Notes under the pieces: generated by a model
Seen by the model: only the letters and a program-made list of their open reading frames with translations
Databases searched by the model: none
What the model was told of the DNA's origin: nothing
Assembly (NCBI GenBank): GCA_022376925.1
Contig: JAIOJX010000032.1
Location: 116,227,979 to 116,291,978, forward strand
Length of the DNA stretch: 64,000 nucleotides
Reading direction: 5' to 3'
From: Tragulus kanchil
Lineage: Eukaryota; Chordata; Mammalia; Artiodactyla; Tragulidae
Part shown: positions 57,733-64,000 of the stretch, in pieces
How positions within the stretch are numbered: position 1 is the stretch's first letter
Layout of the letters: every line of letters starts with the position of its first letter
Position numbers and translations under genes: made by a program

Positions 57733-59884
57733 GAGAACTGAAAGAAGTCTTCCCCAATGTGCCAATGAAACTGTGAATGAAAATTGTAATTTGAAGGGAG
57801 AAGACATTTGTCCTGTCATTTGATTATTTTTCCTTCTCTTGCAACATGTAGTAACCATACCTCACCACAGGAGCGCTGGACAAAAAACTCCACAAATTCT
57901 GCAGTGGAAAGAGCTTCATTTTCTCCTAAATTAAACACCAGACATTAATGGAAATTGTTTTGCCTTGAGTTACCTGATAGCCTTTACTTATTCTTCCCCA
58001 CTGAAGGTCTTAGGGCCTTTCTCCAAACTGAGTCCTTATTCTGGAAATATGACACTTGAGCAATATTTTCACTGGAATCACAAGATCCCAAGGCTATAAA
58101 GGCCCTTCATGGTCATTTAATTTGTTCCTCACCTCCACCCCAAAGCTGAGAACCTTTCAGGAACACTGCTTGTCATTACTTGGTTCTCTGGCTTGAGGGT
58201 GTTCCTAGACAAGTTCAGGTCAATCAGCGACAGATGATCAGGTGCTGGAACTAAAGAACTCAGAGACATTCTCGATCTTCACTAGGTTTCCATGTTAATT
58301 CCCAGAAGTCTGTGCTATAGTTAAAGCTTTCTAACTAGCCGATTCTCTGTCTCTGTTGCCAGCTCCTTCCCTTGCCCCAGACTGTTAACTTCACTTTTTA
58401 AGATTCTCTTTTCTTTTCAACCTACTCATTGTTCTGCATTGTTTCCAATGTTTTCATCATCTCCAGTTCATTCATTTGCAGTTCTCAAGACCTCTATTTC
58501 TTGCAACCAACTTAAAACATCAAGCTCCTTACTTAATTAATTAAACTAGTATTTATTGGATGCCCACCATACTTTCTAGTCCACAAATTTCTCTTTTCTT
58601 TGATAGCACCATGAGCCCCTCAAAACTCTTACAGCAGCCTCACTGCTGGCCCCCTCTCAGTCTCTTTCCTTTTCCCCAACCCTAATCCCATTCCCAGGTG
58701 GCACTAGTGGTAAAGAATATGCCTTCCAATGGAGGAGACATGAGAGACACAGGAGAAGGGTATGGCAACCCACTCCAGTGTTCTTGCCTGGAGAAGCCCA
58801 TGGATAGAGAACTGAAAGAAGTCTTCCCCAATGTGCCAATGAAACTGTGAATGAAAATTGTAATTTGAAGGGAGAAGACATTTGTCCTGTCATTTGATTA
58901 TTTTTCCTTCTCTTGCAACATGTAGTAACCATACCTCACCACAGGAGCGCTGGACAAAAAACTCCACAAATTCTGCAGTGGAAAGAGCTTCATTTTCTCC
59001 TAAATTAAACACCAGACATTAATGGAAATTGTTTTGCCTTGAGTTACCTGATAGCCTTTACTTATTCTTCCCCACTGAAGGTCTTAGGGCCTTTCTCCAA
59101 ACTGAGTCCTTATTCTGGAAATATGACACTTGAGCAATATTTTCACTGGAATCACAAGATCCCAAGGCTATAAAGGCCCTTCATGGTCATTTAATTTGTT
59201 CCTCACCTCCACCCCAAAGCTGAGAACCTTTCAGGAACACTGCTTGTCATTACTTGGTTCTCTGGCTTGAGGGTGTTCCTAGACAAGTTCAGGTCAATCA
59301 GCGACAGATGATCAGGTGCTGGAACTAAAGAACTCAGAGACATTCTCGATCTTCACTAGGTTTCCATGTTAATTCCCAGAAGTCTGTGCTATAGTTAAAG
59401 CTTTCTAACTAGCCGATTCTCTGTCTCTGTTGCCAGCTCCTTCCCTTGCCCCAGACTGTTAACTTCACTTTTTAAGATTCTCTTTTCTTTTCAACCTACT
59501 CATTGTTCTGCATTGTTTCCAATGTTTTCATCATCTCCAGTTCATTCATTTGCAGTTCTCAAGACCTCTATTTCTTGCAACCAACTTAAAACATCAAGCT
59601 CCTTACTTAATTAATTAAACTAGTATTTATTGGATGCCCACCATACTTTCTAGTCCACAAATTTCTCTTTTCTTTGATAGCACCATGAGCCCCTCAAAAC
59701 TCTTACAGCAGCCTCACTGCTGGCCCCCTCTCCAGTCTCTTTCCTTTTCCCCAACCCTAATCCCATTCCCAGGTGGCACTAGTGGTAAAGAATCTGCCTT
59801 CCAATGGAGGAGACATGAGAGACACAGGAGAAGGGTATGGCAACCCACTCCAGTGTTCTTGCCTGGAGAAGCCCATGGATAGAG
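57733..59884. repeat. Direct tandem duplication 17 (unit about 1,074 bp)
   Basis: Copy 1 is 57733-58806 and copy 2 is 58807-59884. Copy 1 ends inside a Bov-tA that is complete only after copy 2. Differences: one C near 58658/59732 and one base near 58718/59793. The content before the SINE (57860-58690) is unclassified. Confidence 0.95.
58690..58806 (+). mobile_element. Bov-tA SINE (cut by junction)
   Basis: First part of the Bov-tA at 59766-59950, stopped by the duplication junction after ccatggataga. Confidence 0.85.
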
Positions 59885-59950
59885 AAGCCTGGTGGGCTAC
59901 AGTCCACTGGGTCACAGAGAGGTGGACATGACTGAGCACGCACACATGCA
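59766..59950 (+). mobile_element. Bov-tA SINE
   Basis: Sense Bov-tA: ggtggcactagtggtaaaga head, then ggcaacccactccagtgttc and gcctggtgggctacagtcca. Confidence 0.9.
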
Positions 59951-60179
59951 TGCAATCCCATCATAACAACCGTTGGATGAGATCATTCCGAAGCCCATAA
60001 TGGCTCCCCTATCTACTCAGATAGAACCTTGGAACCACAGACTTTCAGGATCTTCATTAGTGATACCCAGCCTGTCTCCCGTACCCTATTGCCCTCAAGG
60101 CTAGTGCTCTCCATAAGCTGCCATGACATCATAATGTTACATTAAGTTATTACAGAAGTCAGAAGTACCTCAAGAGGGA

Positions 60180-60280
60180 GAGTATATATGTATAATTATG
60201 ACTGATTTGCATTGTTGTATGGTAGAAACCAACACAACACTGTAAAGCAATTATTCTCCAATTAAAAATTTTTTAAAAAA
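60180..60280 (+). mobile_element. Artiodactyl L1 3' terminus
   Basis: Sense L1 end (gtagaaaccaacacaacact; ttattctccaattaaaa). Copy at 61240-61339. Confidence 0.75.
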
Positions 60281-60291
60281 AGGTATGCAGG

Positions 60292-60621
60292 GCTTCCCTG
60301 GTGGTCCAGTGGGTAAGGACATCGCTTTGCAGTGCAATGGGCGCCAGTTCGATCCCTGGCCTGGGAAGATCCCACGTGCCGCGGAACGGCTGGACTGATG
60401 TGTCTAATTACCGAGCCGGAGCTCTGGAGCGCATGTGCCCAGAGCCAGTGCTCTGCGACAATAGAGGCCGATGGGAGGCCCACACGGGCCAAAGAACAAA
60501 GACGGATGAAAATAGAGAAATGAGAGACCAATAGAAGTGGCCCATCCGTCCCCCTCCCTCCCCACCCCACCCCCCTCCAAAATAAATAAATAAATAAAAA
60601 TAAATATTTAAAAAAAAAAAA
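60292..60621 (+). mobile_element. Young long-body tRNA-Glu SINE (copy J)
   Basis: Full-length sense copy with C-rich tract 60541-60578 and AATAAATAAATA tail. Target duplication aggtatgcaggg at about 60281-60292 and 60622-60633. Confidence 0.93.
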
Positions 60622-60866
60622 AGGTATGCAGGGTAGCATGCATCCCTTTTAGGTATCAAGTTGCTTTCATTTCTTTTCTTCCTTTCCTTTTGCTCTCTTT
60701 TTCTGTTTATCCCATTTTTCTTCCTGCCCACCTATGATCCCTTATGTGTGTCTCAATTCAGAAAACTTAATATCATCTTGAGCAACCTCTTCCCAAGTCT
60801 TATCACTGATGTGTCCTCCCTAGCGTTTTATGTATGAGGCATACTCTTGCTAAGGTGAATCAGTGT

Positions 60867-61013
60867 GAGGAGACATGAGACACAGGAGAAGGGTATGGCA
60901 ACCCACTCCAGTGTTCTTGCCTGGAGAAGCCCATGGATAGAGAAGCCTGGTGGGCTACAGTCCACTGGGTCACAGAGAGGTGGACATGACTGAGCACGCA
61001 CACATGCATGCAA
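60867..61013 (+). mobile_element. Bov-tA SINE (partial copy)
   Basis: Second copy, without its head, of 59807-59950 through tandem duplication 18. Confidence 0.85.
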
Positions 61014-61239
61014 TCCCATCATAACAACCGTTGGATGAGATCATTCCGAAGCCCATAATGGCTCCCCTATCTACTCAGATAGAACCTTGGAACCACAGAC
61101 TTTCAGGATCTTCATTAGTGATACCCAGCCTGTCTCCCGTACCCTATTGCCCTCAAGGCTAGTGCTCTCCATAAGCTGCCATGACATCATAATGTTACAT
61201 TAAGTTATTACAGAAGTCAGAAGTACCTCAAGAGGGAGA

Positions 61240-61339
61240 GTATATATGTATAATTATGACTGATTTGCATTGTTGTATGGTAGAAACCAACACAACACTG
61301 TAAAGCAATTATTCTCCAATTAAAAATTTTTTAAAAAAA
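61240..61339 (+). mobile_element. L1 3' terminus (copy)
   Basis: Second copy of 60180-60280 through tandem duplication 18. Confidence 0.75.
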
Positions 61340-61350
61340 GGTATGCAGGG

Positions 61351-61681
61351 TTTCCCCTGGTGGTCCAGTGGGTAAGGACATCACCTTGCAGTGCAAGGGC
61401 CGCCAGTTCGATCCCTGGCCTGGGAAGATCCCACGTGCCGCGGGGCAGCTGGACTGATGTGTCTAATTACCGAGCCGGAGCTCTGGAGCGCATGTGCCCA
61501 GAGCCAGTGCTCTGCGACAATAGAGGCCGATGGGAGGCCCACACGGGCCAAAGAACAAAGACGGATGAAAATAGAGAAATGAGAGACCAATAGAAGTGGC
61601 CCATCCGGCCCCCGCCCCCCCCCACCCCCCCCCCCCCAAAATAAATAAATAAATAAAAATAAATATTTAAAAAAAAAAAAA
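61351..61681 (+). mobile_element. Long-body SINE (copy of J, altered)
   Basis: Second copy of 60292-60621 through tandem duplication 18, but with clustered changes in the head and a C tract expanded to near-continuous C (61610-61637). Flanks are the same, so it is not an independent insertion. Confidence 0.9.
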
Positions 61682-62039
61682 GGTATGCAGGGTAGCATGC
61701 ATCCCTTTTAGGTATCAAGTTGCTTTCATTTCTTTTCTTCCTTTCCTTTTGCTCTCTTTTTCTGTTTATCCCATTTTTCTTCCTGCCCACCTATGATCCC
61801 TTATGTGTGTCTCAATTCAGAAAACTTAATATCATCTTGAGCAACCTCTTCCCAAGTCTTATCACTGATGTGTCCTCCCTAGCGTTTTATGTATGAGGCA
61901 TACTCTTGCTAAGGTGAATCAGTGTGAGGAGATCAAACTCACATTCTAAAAAGAGATTTGATAGAAACAAAGGAAAGAACAAAACAAACAGATACCCAGT
62001 AAATTAAGAATGAGGGGAAACTATTTCAGCACTTTCTTG

Positions 62040-62460
62040 TAAAAATCAGACAAATCTTACCATATGACCTAGAAAGCCCACTCATAGGTATTTACTCAAG
62101 AAAAATAAAAAACTTACATTCACACAAAAACCTGTTTGAAAATGTTTATAGTGGCTTTATTCATAATCACCCCAAACTGGAAACAACCCAAATATCCTTC
62201 AACTGGTGAACAGATAACTGTAGTACATCCACATAATGGAATACTGTTCAGAAATAACAAGGAATAAAATCCTAAAATAATATGCCAGAAACTAGGGATC
62301 AAAGAAAGGTTGACTTCAAAGGGGAATGAGGGAATTTCTTCTGTAATCCATGCGGGTGGTTACATGGTTGTATTGATTTGTCGGAATTCATAGAACTATA
62401 CACTATAAAGGGTGAATTTTATTATATGTAAATTATACCTCAATAAATCTGACTTTAAAA
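62040..62460 (+). mobile_element. Old L1 3' part
   Basis: Sense L1 ORF2 end and 3' UTR (cataatggaatactgttcag; gtaaattatacctcaataaa). Confidence 0.8.
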
Positions 62461-62858
62461 CAAAGAAACCTTTAGCAACTCAAATAAGAATAGAAAAGAA
62501 AACAGAGTCAAATAATAATGAAAATAAAAGAGAGGGGTTAATTTTTGATATAAAGAAAATGCAAAAAGTATAATTTAAATATAATTTTATACTTAAAAAA
62601 TAAAAATCTACCTGAAATTGCATGACTTTCTAGGTAAATATAAATGTACAAATTGACTTAAGAAGAGATATAAAACCTGAGTAGGTCAATAACCTAGTGG
62701 AAATAGAAATGGTAGGCAAAGATATACCATTCCAAAGATCATCAGTTCCAAATAATTTATAGATTAGTTCTACCTTCAAGACAAAAACAATTTCCATATT
62801 ATTTATATTAGTACACAGGAAATATGGAAAACTTATAACTTATTCTGCTAGGTTAGTA
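62461..62858. other. Unclassified AT-rich DNA
   Basis: No recognisable element or gene. Confidence 0.4.
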
Positions 62859-62859
62859 G

Positions 62860-63060
62860 TTATCAAAGTGTGGTCTAGGGATCCTGAAGATCCCTGGAGC
62901 CCTTTCTGGGAGCCCAGAAGGCAAAACTATTTTTATAACAATACTAAAATATTTCAATTTTCTTACCCTCATTCTCTTATACACATGTACGGTGGAGTTT
63001 TCTAGAGACTGAGGGAATGCTGTGTGGTGATATCACTGCTCTGACAATTAATAAAACACA
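62860..63060. mobile_element. Ancient repeat, possibly a DNA transposon
   Basis: The stretch tcaaagtgtggtctagggat to gtggtgatatcactgctctg matches a recurrent ancient mammalian repeat. Probably a DNA transposon fossil, but I cannot fix family or orientation. Confidence 0.45.
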
Positions 63061-63067
63061 TGCTTAT

Positions 63068-63160
63068 ACATTCTTTCTTTTTGGGAGCTGTGCCACATGG
63101 CATCCTGTATGAAAATAAATAAATAAATAAACAATAAAAGAGGCCAAAATTTTTAAAAAG
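63068..63160. mobile_element. SINE tail fragment
   Basis: Contains AATAAATAAATA and caataaaagaggccaaaa, as at the 3' end of the SINE at 37342-37608. Head absent or unrecognisable. Confidence 0.5.
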
Positions 63161-63311
63161 TGATTTATTTTAATGTTCCTTCCTGATTTTAACAGGTGAG
63201 GAAGCAATCAAATGAAACAAAAATTTTAAAACTCTTAAGCAAGCCAGTAACAGCAGAAAGCTGCTTTAATTTGAGAAAGGGCATTTGTTATTCCCACAAA
63301 AGTCAGGAACA

Positions 63312-63613
63312 GGGGGCTCCCCTGGTGGTCCAGTGGGTAAGGACACCGCCTTGCAGTGCAAGGGGCACTGGTTCGATCCCTGGCCTGGCAAGATCCCACG
63401 TGGGGCGGAGCAGCTGGACCCATGTGTCCAATTACTGAGCCAGAGCTCTGGAGCGCATGTGCCCAGAGCCGGTGCTCTGTGACGAGAGAGGCCACCGCGA
63501 CGGGAGGCCCACACGGGCCAAAGAACCAAGATGGATGAAAATAGATAAGTGAAAGACCAATAGAAGTGGCCCGCCCGCCCCCCTCCGTCCCCATCTCCCC
63601 ACCTCCCCAAAAC
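63312..63613 (+). mobile_element. Young long-body tRNA-Glu SINE (copy K)
   Basis: Full-length sense copy; head ctcccctggtggtccagtgg, B box ggttcgatccc, C-rich tract 63569-63608. Target duplication aagtcaggaaca at 63300-63311 and 63614-63625, perfect. Confidence 0.93.
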
Positions 63614-63884
63614 AAGTCAGGAACAAGATAAAGATACCTGTTCCACTTCTGTCATGGCAACTATGAAACATGGCACTAGAGGTCCTGGCTGGGGCAATAA
63701 GACACAAAAAAAGAAATGGGAGAATCACAAAGGTAGACTTAAAACCACAATTTACATGTGATTTAACTTTCAGCTTAGAAAGTCTAAGAATTAACTGTAA
63801 AAAATTCAAAACTAATATTAAATTTTAGTAAAAACTTGATAGAAAATCAACACAATAATCACTGCTTTTCCTATAAACCAAGTA

Positions 63885-64000
63885 TGCGTGTGTGCTAAGT
63901 TGCTTTAGTCATGTCCAACTCTTTGGTACCTTATGGACTGGGGCCAGCCAGGCTCCTCTGTCCATGGATTCTCCAGATAAGAATACTGGAGTGAGTTGCC
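63885..64000 (-). mobile_element. Bov-tA SINE, cut by window end
   Basis: Antisense Bov-tA body (tagtcatgtccaactctttg; gataagaatactggagtgag). The head lies beyond the window. Confidence 0.88.

Larger units (their letters stand above)
59807..61932. repeat. Direct tandem duplication 18 (unit about 1,060 bp)
   Basis: Copy 1 is 59807-60866 and copy 2 is 60867-61932. They match closely outside the SINE they carry, but within that SINE there are ten or more substitutions and C-run changes. It overlaps duplication 17, so part of the Bov-tA appears three times. Confidence 0.94.

Noticed and set aside
1410..61932. The regularly sized duplications as a biological repeat system
   Set aside because: Copies differ from pair to pair in content, share no boundary motif beyond a few bases, and show corrupted junctions. 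An assembly cause is more economical.
63315..63390. tRNA-Glu-like sequence with A and B boxes
   Set aside because: It is the head of a SINE, with no intact acceptor stem 3' end and followed by the SINE body. It is not a functional tRNA gene. The same holds for the other SINE heads.

Overview
This is non-coding nuclear DNA from a ruminant. The evidence is dense BovB (RTE-type LINE) fragments, Bov-tA SINEs, tRNA-Glu-like SINEs of the cetartiodactyl CHR type, artiodactyl L1 3' ends, and older mammalian repeats (L2, MIR). I found no exon, intact gene, functional RNA gene or CRISPR array. The open frames present lie in transposable elements or look like chance. The window is best read as an intergenic or deep intronic stretch.

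The dominant feature is structural. Eighteen times a segment of about 1.06-1.20 kb is followed directly, head to tail, by a nearly identical second copy: 1410-3603, 3896-6113, 7067-9285, 9812-11955, 12695-14943, 16299-18485, 18412-20632, 20293-22625, 23074-25296, 25036-27205, 27379-29596, 34798-37205, 37886-40096, 43236-45460, 46052-48290, 51309-53652, 57733-59884 and 59807-61932. Together they add about 20 kb of redundant sequence, so the true locus is probably near 44 kb. The uniform size, the near-identity and the garbled bases at several junctions point to an assembly artefact (unmerged overlapping contig or read ends) rather than biology. Every element inside such a segment is therefore listed twice, with the second marked as a copy.

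Layout. 1-1400: BovB tail and L2 remnants. 1670-10300: old antisense L1 sequence, riddled with SINE and BovB insertions. 10300-14943: mostly unclassified DNA plus a MIR interrupted by an L1 3' end. 14944-16298: repeat-free sequence that looks like a conserved regulatory element. 16300-20400: largely unclassified. 20400-25000: MIR, SINEs and L2. 25000-29600: unclassified DNA and L2. 29686-30982: a three-deep nest of insertions. 31200-35400: SINEs, BovB and an L1 ORF2/3'UTR remnant split by a SINE. 35400-43240: unclassified DNA, SINEs and L1. 43300-45500: BovB and L2. 46000-48300: SINE and old LINE-like DNA. 48300-64000: a mosaic of SINEs, L1, L2 and MIR.

The most interesting biological signal is one tRNA-Glu-headed SINE family of about 300-340 bp. 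It has a long tRNA-unrelated body, a C-rich tract and an (AATA)n tail. There are about 12 independent insertions in the collapsed sequence, many with perfect target-site duplications, so the family looks recently active in this lineage. Family names are by eye, without a database search.
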